Shown one piece after another: positions 36,036 to 46,512 of a DNA stretch of 64,000 bases (its first letter is position 1; the number at the start of each line of letters is the position of its first letter). The position numbers were made by a program, and so were the translations under genes. The notes beneath the pieces were generated by a model. It was not told the DNA's origin. It worked only from the letters and a program-made list of their open reading frames with translations, and searched no databases. The stretch is from the NCBI GenBank assembly GCA_036435485.1, contig CM071595.1, positions 11,026,001 to 11,090,000 of the forward strand, read 5' to 3'. This DNA is from Saposhnikovia divaricata (lineage: Eukaryota; Streptophyta; Magnoliopsida; Apiales; Apiaceae).

Positions 36036-37983
36036 ACGTACATATATTACAAACTACAGCTAACAAGTGCATCTTTAACAATGTTACTTAAACTAAAAAG
36101 CAAGAGGAGCAAAGCTCAGGGAAAATGAAAGAGGAGCGAGTCGCTTCAAGTACTGAAATTAAGTTTAGTAAAGAAGCTAAGGAATCTATTGTATTTTGTC
36201 AGGTACTCAGTTTTCAGACACTACTTTTAAGTAAATTTACGTTAGTTATAAGGTAGGAGAACCAAAGAAGTAGTTCCATACAGATTCCACTTTGCCAAGA
36301 TTTTTCTGAGCTATTCAGCAAAGATTTCTCTGAGGTATTCAGCATTAAACAAATTTCATAATTTAACTGAAATAAGGGACCATTGTTCAGAGATTTATGG
36401 GTAGTGTTAAAGTGCTCATTATCAACAGCTATTAGTAGTTTCAATAGTCCTTATTACTTGATGTTAATAGCTCAACAGTAAGTGTTCGGGGAGTTTACGG
36501 TTCTTCAATTAACTTACGTATTAAACCAATAAACGGTTTGTACACTATACAACAATTTTCTGCGTAATGTAAAAGACCAAGCTGGTCTTTTAGAGCAAGT
36601 CCAATGCTAGATGCTAAATTCCTATTGTTATTGCTATAATATAGAACCAAAAAGTTAATTTTGGTGCTAAAATAAAACTCACCCTCCAAAGCTAGTTCTA
36701 TAACTAGTTTCAAATTTAACCAAATCTTTTAACTTTTACCTAACTCTTTTAACTTCTATTGAATATTTTCAACAAACTCATCTCATTCTAGTTAAATGAT
36801 GATGTGGCATGGATGCATAAATGCATCCTTGGTTTCAAATTTAGCACCAAGGATGCATAATATAGCAATAGCACTAAGGATGCATCCAACTATAGTTCCC
36901 CTTTGGAGATGAGTTTTTTAGTACTTGGTGCTATAATATAGCAATAGCACCAAAGATAGCATTGCATTGGACTTGCTCTTACATAGGTGAAAATTCAGGA
37001 CCTTTTGAGTAGGATACGCGATGCAATGCACATTAGAATTTCAAAAACTGGTTTTACCTGTGATTCCTAAAAATTCAGGACCAATCCTGAATATAAAAAA
37101 CATAGGTGAAAGTAACATATAAAAAAGTTATGATCACGGACGTAGAAGCTCAAGGAATGTTGTAACGGAATCCTTTGTTAAAGACTTAGAATAAAAAGAA
37201 AATTCAATTCCATCTGGTCCGATTCGCGAGACTAAAAGATTCACATATATTTTATAAAGATTTAGCCCGGCTTGATCCATTTTGTGAAAGTCCAATGGCC
37301 CCGATCTTGGTAAAAACTCGAATTCCATGTATCTTGTTTGAAAAATTTATAGATAAAATCATATTTTATCTGAACCCTTTATTATATAGAATAAAAACTT
37401 GGATAAAAATTCAAAATTTTCAATAAAATTTAAAACAATTGGAAAAGTACATTATTATTACAAACAAGTGAAAAATAGACTTGGAAAAGTTTTATAAACA
37501 AGTGAAAAATTTCAAGAAAATTTAAAACAATTGGAAAAGTAGACTTGCAAAGTACTACAGTATTTATTAACCACAGACTGAAGATGTACATATAGTTAGT
37601 TGCACTGATACAAACGAAACTAGTTGTGGATACACACATTCGGGCATTTCACCTTAGCACTAACAACGATTTGCTTCTGCATTAAATGGTAGATGGGGGT
37701 TGTACTAGGTTGTCAACTATATGTTTAGCTAATCGCCTAACAAAATAAGTCCATACGTTCCGACTTTCCCAAGAAAGCAGCAACACAGGAACCTGCATTT
37801 AGCTGACAGAATTTTTAACCAAGAGATGATGCATGCAACCAATCCACAAAACAGGGAATAGAGGCCTAGAAAAGAACAATGTACTCAACACAGTAAAATG
37901 CATGCAATTAATCCACAAAAAGGTTAGAAATCTCAACTCCAACCCCTCATTAAAACAAGCTTTACATACCATAAGAAAACAAC
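36036..37983. other. Intergenic DNA 3' of F-box gene A
   Basis: No gene is supported. Apart from the MITE at 36593-36978, I see AT-rich DNA. From about 37560 to 37980 it resembles the 3' flanks of genes B, C and D, so this flank belongs to the duplicated unit. Confidence 0.5.
36593..36978. mobile_element. MITE, PIF/Harbinger (Tourist) type
   Basis: The 386-bp element has perfect 15-bp inverted ends, GAGCAAGTCCAATGC, and a TTA duplication on both sides (36590-36592 and 36979-36981). It has no coding capacity. The TTA target fits PIF/Harbinger-related MITEs. Confidence 0.85.
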
Positions 37984-38772
37984 TTAGTCATGATCTCTGT
38001 CACTACCACCAGAATTTTCGCTATCATCATAGTCATCGGAGGCAGTGTTGATATCAGATAGTCCAGAAGAATCATCCTCGTCCAAAGAATCAAAATCATC
38101 AGTATCATCATCAGTGTTGATATAAGATTGTTCATAAGGATCAGGCTCATCCAAAAAATCCAAACAACTCCAAAGATCCAAATCAGCATCACTGCATTCG
38201 ATGGAGTCATATGAGAGCCTCAAATCCTTAATCTGTTGAGACAGCCTTCTCACTAAATCAGGTCCTACGTTAGCAACATTAAGCCACACATCAAGAGATT
38301 CAAGATAAGGACAATTCTCATGAATTGCCAGCAAGCCATCACTTGTCATCTTATTGGGTCCATGGAGCTGCAGATGGCGTAGTCCAGGGATGTTTTCAGC
38401 AATAGCTAGAGCATCTTCATCGCACCCTATTTTCGGGCAGATGTATATTTTGTTGATCAATTTCAATGATTTTAGCTGAGGGCAACAACGCCCTGCGATT
38501 TCAATAGTTTTTTTGAAGTTGCAAGGGTAGTCAAGATGAAGTTCTTCCAAAAACGGAAGTCTTTTAAGCATTTCGCTCATCCTTTTACTTGTAACTTTAT
38601 TGTAAGATGAAAGAAATAGACGTCTCAACCCACTCGATCTGCAAACATGTAGGAAAGGAATGCCATAAAAGTCGGTACTTGTGACCACCAAATATATGTA
38701 CATGGTTATTGCAACAAATTAATTGCAGAAAAGCCCAAAAGTGAATAATTATTTTTTACACAAGATATATAC

Positions 38773-40199
38773 TGTCAAAGAAATGTTGGGAGTTGTTGTA
38801 ATAGTAGATGGTTGTTGGGGGTTGTTATAATAGTAGATGGTTGTTGGGGGTTGTTGTAATAGTAGATGGTTGTTGGGGGTTGTTAAACTTTAGTTCTATA
38901 TAAGAGGCAATTGCCTCTCCATGTAAAATAACCCCAATCAATCCAAATATCAATCTAGTTCTCTCTTGTTCTATATTCTAACATGATATCAGAGCAGGCT
39001 GAATTCTTAAGGGAATAAAACTATAAAACTAAAACATACACACTGCAAACACAGCAGGCAGCAGGGCGCACCAGTAGCAGCAGGCCACACCAGTAGCAGG
39101 CAGCAGCAGCAGGCCGCACCAGCAGCAGGCAGCACCTATCCGCTGGCAGGAGCAGAAGGTTTGGACGCATCTGGAATTTTGGTGACATTTACAAAAGGAG
39201 TTACCAACTTGAATTCCGGAATGACCGGTGTGAATCGAAAGAGAGACTCAGGGCTCTACTTCCGGAGCCTCTACTACTGGTGGCTCTTCAATAGGCTGCC
39301 ATTTCTCATTATTTTATTAAGGGGAAATTCTGTTGCGATCTTTGGTACAAGCATATCATTTTAGTTTGAGAGTTTGCCCGGATTGAAGATTTAATTGTGT
39401 AGCAAACAAGGGATCGGTTGATATTACGATATCCCACATTTTTATTATGTTGCTGTAAATTAAATAATTTAGGGGCTAAAGTTCAGGTGATGTTCCTTGT
39501 CAAGGCGAGTTCATTCATCTAGACGATTTAAAGCAGCAAAAGTAGTAGTATATATTCAGATATATGCACACAGTTCACTGCCATGATGACAAAGCAGCAG
39601 AAGTAGTAGTATATATCCAGATACATGCACACAGTTCACTACCATGACGAAAAAGCAGCAGAAGTAGTTGTACTTTATACAACACAGTTCACTGTTATTT
39701 CTTTACATTCATTTTTCTCAGCAGAGGGACGAATTCGTGGACGATCTTAATGGATGCAGTCAACCAAATCTATCGTTCTAGTTGTTTTAGTTCAAAAATA
39801 AAAGATGCATTTGCAGCTCCTCTGGTTTTTTGATATGGCCTAAAATGTACGGCGTGATCGCGAAGTCGAGTCCCGGTATTCCCAAAATTCTCAATTTCAA
39901 TCCTAGAGATGGGTCTAGTTGGAAGCTTAGGTTATGCTCAAGGGCTTCTAAGTGTTCTACTCTTCAATCCCAAGATAGGGTTTTTATCCCAAGATGGGAT
40001 TTCGAGTGAGGGGGCGTGTCAAAGAGTTGTTGGGAGTTGTTGTAATAGTAGATGGTTGTTGGGGGTTATTGTAATAGTAGATGGTTGTTGGGGGTTGTTG
40101 AACTTTAGTTCTATATAAGAGGCAATTGCCTCTCCTTGTAAAATAACACCAATCAATCCAAATATCAATCTAGTTCTCTCTTGTTCCTATATTCTAACA
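38773..40199 (+). mobile_element. TRIM-like small LTR retrotransposon in gene A intron
   Basis: Direct repeats 38773-38983 (211 bp) and 40017-40199 (183 bp) both start TGTCAAAGA and end TCTAACA. Right after the first is TGATATCAGAGC (38984), one mismatch from the standard tRNA-iMet primer site. GAGTGAGGGGGCG lies before the second as polypurine tract. Flanks are TATAC and TATAA, a near-perfect 5-bp duplication. It has no coding capacity. The LTRs differ by one copy of a 28-bp internal repeat (three against two). Internal DNA has a CAG/CAGG-rich stretch (39051-39135) and a 61-bp tandem repeat (about 39531-39700). Confidence 0.82.
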
Positions 40200-40727
40200 T
40201 ATAAAGAGCATAATATGTCTTCGCTTCCTAGAAATTTCTTGTAGACAGAATTGGTATATTAATTTCAAGTTAAAGCTCAAACCTAATCAAATTATTGATT
40301 GCAATTCATCTGAAGATCTGTTATCTAGTACCCTAACCTCATGCCTATAGAAGGACACCATCATCTTGATTCTACGAAATTCAAAAATAAATAATCTACA
40401 TCTATGGGGGAGGAATACATGTAGTAATATATAAATATATAACCAAGGGTAACAGAGTGGCCCCTACTAAATCACTCTATGGGTCTAGCTGAAATATGAA
40501 CTATGCTCAACATAAAAAAACCAAATGTACAACACTTCTTCTATGTTGCTATGAACTGTTATGCACATAGTTAAACTCACTACACACCCACCTTGTCTTT
40601 TGACAAGTTTCAAGACCTCGACGAGAAGTTTTGAACCCTCGCATCCTCGAGGGAGCGAGGGAGATACCGCATGACCAAAAGGTCATTGGTAATTGTTAAG
40701 CACTTCGTCTACAAGATCATAACAATA

Positions 40728-40973
40728 TGCTACGTTTGTTATGAAGGATTACGATCCTCAAATACTTATCTCAAATCTAAAGGACTATTATCCCAAAGTC
40801 CACATTTTAATCATCATTCTAGTTCATTCCCATGCGATACAATAGCAAATAATAAAATTCAATTAAATTGAATTAAAAGATTGTTGTAAAATAATTCTAC
40901 GGGATAATAGTCCTTTGAACTAAAAAAATAAGGTAATAGTCCGGAGAATCGTAATTATTCCTTTAAACCATGC
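40728..40973. mobile_element. Old intronic MITE, copy in gene A
   Basis: Decayed copy of the MITE found cleanly in genes B and C (inverted ends GGCTATGTTTG...). Here the ends read GCTACGTTTG and TTTAAACCATGCC, and no TTA duplication is left. Confidence 0.6.
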
Positions 40974-41001
40974 CCTTCCAATTCATTTGCTCTTATTTGA
41001 A

Positions 41002-41195
41002 AAAACTCAACTCAACTCAACGTACTCAGTATATCCCGCATGAGCAGGGTCTGAGGGGGGGTAGGTTGTACGCAGCCATGCCTCTACCCAAGGGTAGAGA
41101 GGCTGTTTCCGGTTTTTTTGACCCCCGGCAGGAGTCGAACCCATGACCTCTCGGTTCATAGATTGGGCACTTAACCACTGTGCCAACTCAACCCC
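41002..41195 (-). mobile_element. tRNA-derived SINE
   Basis: On the - strand the head begins GGGGTTGAGTTGGCACAGTG (box A region) and has GGGTTCGACTCC (box B), a pol III promoter pair. The body contains GGAAACAGCCTCTCTACCC, known from widespread plant SINEs of the Au/TS kind, and the tail is a GTTGA repeat. A perfect 20-bp target duplication flanks it (40982-41001 and 41196-41215), the mark of LINE-dependent insertion. Confidence 0.85.
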
Positions 41196-41823
41196 TTCAT
41201 TTGCTCTTATTTGAACCTTACCCTATATTAGAAAACCAAAATACAACACAAATTCAAGCTAAACAAATAACATAATTATACAAGTGAGAAACCTACATTA
41301 CCAAATCGAAAAATAGTATCATACAAAGCATACTCGGTATGATTTTTTATGATCAATTACAGAAATTTAAATTTACGAGACACGAAAGTATACCGATCAA
41401 AGACAAAACGAAGCAAATTATGAGGAAACCCGCACATCTGGAGATCGAGATGGACCAATTGGCCACAACTCAAGTCCACTGCTTTGGTAACCGCATGTTT
41501 CAATATTTGGGGAGATTTTTCATAATCCGAATGTTTTATTTCTACGACCCGCCAAATTTCCGGGTTGGAGCAGAGTTGGCGCCATGTTTTACACACTTTC
41601 CGAGCACTCATTTGCAACTCAACTGCTCCTAAACGTTCAAGAATTGATGACATCAGCTCCGTCGGAAGTTCAGCTTAGTTCCGGCCAGTCTTCGCCGACG
41701 GTGGGGCCTGTTTTGATGTTGATGCCATTGGAATTATAAGAGTGATATGGAGCGGGTCTTAATGTAAACGAAGAGGTGTTCGGGTTTCGGAAGTGATGTT
41801 TTTTTATATATAATTAATGTAAT

Positions 41824-41886
41824 TGGTGAGAGTCGAACTCGTGATCCTTTTGATCAAGGCATTGGTCCCTTACCACTGAAGCATCC
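41824..41886 (-). other. tRNA-like sequence (SINE head or pseudo-tRNA)
   Basis: On the - strand it starts GGATGCTTCAGTGGTAAGGG and includes GAGTTCGACTC, like tRNA boxes A and B. The variable part does not fold well by eye and there is no clean acceptor stem, so I do not call a tRNA gene. It lies about 100 bp upstream of gene A. Confidence 0.5.
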
Positions 41887-42029
41887 GAAATATTTTGTTG
41901 ACATCTTTGTTCTAAAAATCGGTGATTAATCGCAATTAATCACAGATTAATCCTTGTTCCGTGGGTTACTGCACTGATTAATAATCCGATTATTCGATTA
42001 ATCATTTTGATTAATTCCCAAATACCCGA

Positions 42030-42511
42030 TGTTACGCCATATTTTCGGTTGCCTCTAATAATCTCCCAAATTTCCAATATTATTAATTATTAATTCAGAT
42101 TAATAATTATAACTTAATCGCTAAGTTTTATCCTCTCCTTGAAACGAGGAAATAATCAATCTCAATCAATTAATAACGGAAAATATCTTCAAACGATATT
42201 CTTCAAATCAGGAAGATATCACAACGATAAGATTAAATCAGATAAAATCAGTAATTACCCAGATTAACGAAGTTTATCCCTAAAAGTCTCTAAGGGATAG
42301 ACACAAATCAATTTCACAGAACTGCGTTGGCTTGATCCTTATAAATATAAGGTACGCAGGCATCTTGAAAAAGGGATCCGACACATCTAACAAGCCGAGA
42401 CACCTCTCAAGTCCAGCCCCAAACATCCAAAATCCCAAATCCCCCTGTTTTCATGATTTCGTTATTCCAGCAACCTCCAAAATTTGTTATCACCAAATTC
42501 CTCCGTTAACA
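42030..42511 (+). repeat. 5' LTR of the young non-autonomous element
   Basis: 482 bp, TGTTACGCC...CGTTAACA, followed by the primer binding site. Confidence 0.9.
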
Positions 42512-42570
42512 ATTGGCGCTAGAAGGAGGGGCATTATTTATTGATTGTGGAGGACAATCAACTCACACGC

Positions 42571-42648
42571 ATGGGGGGTTATTATGGATCTGGAGCTGCT
42601 GTAATGGAGGAGCTAAGCGGTGGAGGCGGTGGATCTATTCTGAAATAA
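42571..42648 (+). CDS. Possible 25-residue leader ORF
   Basis: An ATG 40 bases after the primer site opens a 25-codon frame rich in Gly (MGGYYGSGAAVMEE at its start). It could be chance; no similarity is recognised. It is the only frame in a plausible leader position. Confidence 0.2.
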   Translation: MGGYYGSGAAVMEELSGGGGGSILK

Positions 42649-43080
42649 GATAAGTTTTCTTATGATTTTGCCCATACAAATTTGTTATCTTATAAAATTC
42701 GTAGTATATTCAATACATGTCGGATTTTGATGATTTTTAATGATTCGGAAAGCTTGTTAAATTGCCTATAACTTTCGTTCTTTGAGTTTTCTCAGATTAT
42801 ATCTCGATATATTCTCGGAATCACAAAAAACAATCAGATCTCGTTTTTCAGCATCGGGAAACAGATCAGCAGACGTTTTATTTAATTCCCGATTCGTTAT
42901 AAGTCCGTTTTTGATGAGCCATATATCATCGGAAAGGTTTTTTTGTTCTCTACAACTTTCGTGTTTTGTGTTTTTCAAGAAAAAGTCGTTCAGATGGTCA
43001 AAAACGTCAAAAACAGATCTGGGCAGAATTTGAATTGCGAAGATTTTCAAGATTTTTGGTGTAATCTTCGTGGTACATGA

Positions 43081-43900
43081 TTTTGGAAGACTCTTATTCG
43101 AAGATTTTATTATTTTGGAAGGCCTTCCTTTGTGGGGGTAATATTTTGGAAGATCCTATTTTCTAGGGATAAATTTTGGAAGGCTCTTGTTTGAAGAGTT
43201 AATTATTTTGGAAGGCCCTCCTTTGTATGGGTAATATTTTGGAAGACTTTTATTCGAAGAGTTGATTTTTTTTTAAAGACCCTTCAAGTGTTGCTGAAAT
43301 CTTTTTTGGAAGAATCTTGGGATATTGATATGACTTTGGGAAGATGACCTCCTCTAAGGAGGGTCTCCCTTATTTTTTTTGTGTTAGACGACCTCCTCTA
43401 AGGAGGGTCTTTGTGATTTATTTAAAAGACGATCTCCTCTAAGGAGAGTCTTAGTGAAAATGAAGCAAACTTCGGAAAGTCCACCTCCTGTGAGGAGGGA
43501 TATTTCTGGAATGGGGAACGACCTCCTTTGAGGAGGGTATCCCAAATTACCAAAGTCCTTGCAAAAACCGTACTTCCGGGGGGGGATGTCCGTACTTCCG
43601 GCTCCTCATCAAGGCACGAACTTCGGGAAATCCACCTCCTGTGAGGAGGGATATTTCTGGAATGGGGAACGACCTCCTTTGAGGAGGGTATCCCAAATTA
43701 CCAAATCCTTGCAAAAACCGTACTTCCGGGGGGGATGTCCGTACTTCCGGTGCCTCATCAGGGTTCGAGCTTCGGAAAATCCACCTCCTGTGAGGAGGGT
43801 ATTTCTGGACAAAAATGGTCTCCTTTGAGGAGAGTACTAATGATCTCCTTTGAGGAGAGTATTATAAAATTCTGAGGAAAATGACCCCCTTTGAGGGGGA
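43081..43900 (+). repeat. Array of hairpin words in the non-autonomous element
   Basis: From 43081 to about 43265 six units of 30-32 bp start with TTTTGGAAG and carry small hairpins such as CTCTT-GTTTG-AAGAG (43184-43198). From 43346 to 43900 eleven hairpins follow, mostly CCTCC-4 or 5 bases-GGAGG, with variants TCTCC/GGAGA and CCCCC/GGGGG, where both sides change together. A unit of about 150 bp (from 43481, 43632 and 43781) is itself tandemly repeated. Confidence 0.85.
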
Positions 43901-44205
43901 TACCCTCTAGAAGACATGGTAGATATGACATTTTCGACTGGATGTTGCTCAAAATGCTTTGCACGACTCTGCGAATAATGCTTTGATGGCTCTCCAAAAT
44001 ACATTTTCTTACACATACAAAACTTATTATTTACATATCGCATATTGTCTTATTTACATCTACATGTATATTACGGGCACCTTGGTGCTCCATATTATTT
44101 ATTAATCTTCCTCTCCTAGCTGTTTCAGTGACTCAAGAAATTTGGAAGATCGAAGCATGCTTAGTTCTCCACTGCAGCAAGCTACACTGAAGAACTGGGG
44201 GTAGT

Positions 44206-44687
44206 TGTTACGCCATATTTTCGGTTGCCTCTAATAATCTCCCAAATTTCCAATATTATTAATTATTAATTCAGATTAATAATTATAACTTAATCGCTAA
44301 GTTTTATCCTCTCCTTGAAACGAGGAAATAATCAATCTCAATCAATTAATAACGGAAAATATCTTCAAACGATATTCTTCAAATCAGGAAGATATCACAA
44401 CGATAAGATTAAATCAGATAAAATCAGTAATTACCCAGATTAACGAAGTTTATCTCTAAAAGTCTCTAAGGGATAGACACAAATCAATTTCACAGAACTG
44501 CGTTGGCTTGATCCTTATAAATATAAGGTACGCAGGCATCTTGAAAAAGGGATCCGACACATCTAACAAGTCGAGACACCTCTCAAGTCCAGCCCCAAAC
44601 ATCCAAAATCCCAAATCCCCCTGTTTTCATGATTTCGTTATTCCAGCAACCTCCAAAATTTGTTATCACCAAATTCCTCCGTTAACA
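44206..44687 (+). repeat. 3' LTR of the young non-autonomous element
   Basis: 482 bp; two differences from the 5' LTR by hand comparison; preceded by the polypurine tract. Confidence 0.9.
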
Positions 44688-44692
44688 CCCGA

Positions 44693-46139
44693 TTAATCCC
44701 TAAACAGTACCTCTATCGATTAAGTCTGATTCCCGATTTTTACAACACTGGTTGACATGATTTAATTAAATTTAGATTTTAAAAACGAATTGACCTCATA
44801 TATATACACATATATGTATTTTACAGATAATTCAACCTATTGCTTTTATTGCGTAGTAAAATTATCGTTTTTTATTTTGAATTTTATGAATAAAAACACA
44901 TAATTAATATTATAATTTATAAAAGAATTTTTCGAAAATAAATTTATCGACTATTCAATCAAGCACCTTATAACATGTTTTAACAAAAAAGTCCGAAATA
45001 TTTTTGAAAATCTTTTTTATCGCAAACCATAGTGTTTATCTAAGATTTGAAACACTAAGAATATATACCATCTCTACGAATTTGCCACATTTAAGGGTGG
45101 GTAAACAATAACCATATGCAGAAAATGGATTCTCGTATTTTCCATGCCAAACAACTACTACTCTTACAGGAGTAGTAAATATCTTGGATTTACTCGTGCA
45201 AGAGTTTGTAAACAACTAGCCTCATATTTGTATAGCCAAACCGAGGAGTTTTGCGTTGATAAGTTTTATAAATGACTAGAAAAATTAAAGGTGCTGCATC
45301 AAACATGTTCAAGTTAAAGAAAGGTTAAGACTTCTAAAACTGAAACATAGTCAAGTAGCCTTGTACATTCAGTTCAACTGCTTCGGAGAAGAACACAAAC
45401 TGTAAACTGAATTACATGTTTGCTCATACATCTTAAACAAGCCATCATTGACAAAGCCCTGATAATCAACAGATAATTTTATGTATAAATGACTTCTTCT
45501 TTGCAATGATCACGATAGCCAGTGACTGAACCAAACCCAAATACCTTAATCAATACAAATTAACTATGACAGCACGATTCAAAATATATAAAACTAACAC
45601 GTTAATATTTTTCTTAAATAAACTGTACTTGCAGAGTACAGCAATACTTATCATTCGCAGATTAGAGATACACATGTAGTCGCAGTGATACAAAGAAACT
45701 ACTTGTAGATACCCATATTCGGACATTTCACAAAAGCACCATGAACAAATTGCTTCTGCATCATATGATAATTCTGAGCTGCACTAGATTGTGAACTATA
45801 CGTTCAGCTAATTGCTTAACAAAATAAGTCCGTACATTTAACTTCCTTGAGCAAGCAGCAACACAGGCACCCGCATTTAGCTGACAGTTTAATTATTTAA
45901 GTCAAGATGATGCCCGACTAATGCTACAAACAGGAAATAAGAGGCCTAGAAAAGAACAATATACTCGAACAGTGAAATGTATCCACTTAAACCACCAAAA
46001 GGTAAAAAAATCCCAACTCTAACCCCTTGTTGAAACAAGCTTCACGTACCATAAAAAAACAACTTAGTCAGAATCTCTGTCACTATAATCATCCTCCTCG
46101 TTATCATCAGTCATCAGAGACAGTGCTGGTATCAGATTG
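44693..46139. other. Intergenic DNA 3' of F-box gene B
   Basis: No gene is seen. 44688-44760 continues a GATTAATC-rich sequence interrupted by the LTR element; an inverted relative lies at 50560-50645. From about 45360 the DNA resembles the 3' flanks of genes C and D. Confidence 0.5.
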
Positions 46140-46512
46140 TTCAGAAAAATCATGCATTAACACATGAAGGGCATTAACCTTAATGGATACTACAAGCTTG
46201 TTAAAGTAAAATTTTGTTTCTTGTACGACTCTCTACTAACCTTGCCGGTCGTTCAATGCCAGCTGTATCACTTGATGAATTTTGTTGGAAAACTATGCTT
46301 TCCAGCCTTGCCAACCGCTCTTCAATTCTTCAGAAAAATCATGCATTAACACATGAAGAGCATTAACCTTAATGGATACTACAAGCTTGTTAAAGTAAAA
46401 ATTTGTTTCTTGTACGACTCTCTAACCTTGCCGGTCGTTCAATGCCACCTGTATCACTTGATGTATTTTGTTGGAAAACTATGTTTTCCAGCCTTGCCAA
46501 CCGCTGTTCAAT
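46140..46512. repeat. 182-bp tandem duplication at the 3' end of gene B
   Basis: The segment from 46140 recurs from 46322 with few changes. Genes A, C and D have an Asp-rich tail here instead. The right copy encodes the unusual C-terminus of B, so this is inserted or captured DNA that was then duplicated. Confidence 0.7.

Larger units (their letters stand above)
37984..41728 (-). pseudogene. F-box/LRR gene A, stop in F-box exon
   Basis: Exon 1 is 41728-41394 and exon 2 38638-37984, with a 2755-bp intron (donor GATCG/GTATAC, acceptor TTTGCAG). The lengths add to 990 nt, a whole number of codons, and the junction gives the family's R-S-S-x-L-R-R-L segment. Exon 1 has the F-box (VCKTWRQLCSNPEIW). 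Exon 2 has LRR segments (LEELHLD, CCPQLKSLKLI, GLRHLQLHGPNKMTSDGLLAI, CPYLESLDV) and an acidic Asp/Ser tail. TAA at 41677-41675 replaces the conserved Trp at the F-box start; a shorter protein could start at the Met just after, at 41653. The intron holds a TRIM element and a SINE. Family members act in SCF ubiquitin ligases. Confidence 0.78.
42030..44687 (+). mobile_element. Young non-autonomous LTR retrotransposon
   Basis: The 482-bp LTRs (42030-42511 and 44206-44687) start TGTTACGCC and end CGTTAACA. By hand they differ at only two sites (C/T near 42277/44453 and C/T near 42394/44570). CCCGA flanks both sides (42025-42029, 44688-44692). A primer site, TGGCGCTAGAAGGAGGGG (42514-42531), and a polypurine tract, AACTGGGGGTAGT, are present. 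The 1.7-kb inner part codes for no gag or pol. The tract-LTR junction resembles that of the Tat-type element at 16490, so a Tat-type gypsy element is the likely helper. At the assumed plant rate the insertion is about 0.16 million years old. Confidence 0.9.

Noticed and set aside
38600..38703. A splice acceptor at ACAAG (exon 2 of gene A starting at 38677) and a frame shift shared by B and D just after it
   Set aside because: The pyrimidine-rich acceptor ending TTTGCAG at 38639, paired with donor GATCG/GT in exon 1, gives whole codon numbers in all four genes and the family's R-S-S-x-L-R-R-L segment. The base missing in B and D is then in the intron and has no effect.
39161..39364. A 67-codon frame in the TRIM-like element
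   Set aside because: No recognised domain, overlaps no conserved position of an LTR element, and TRIMs are noncoding.
41824..41886. A functional tRNA gene
   Set aside because: Boxes A and B are readable but no convincing cloverleaf with a 7-bp acceptor stem could be drawn; a SINE head is more likely.
43346..43900. A CRISPR array
   Set aside because: Repeats are short, differ in sequence and spacing, and sit inside a plant LTR element between its two LTRs.
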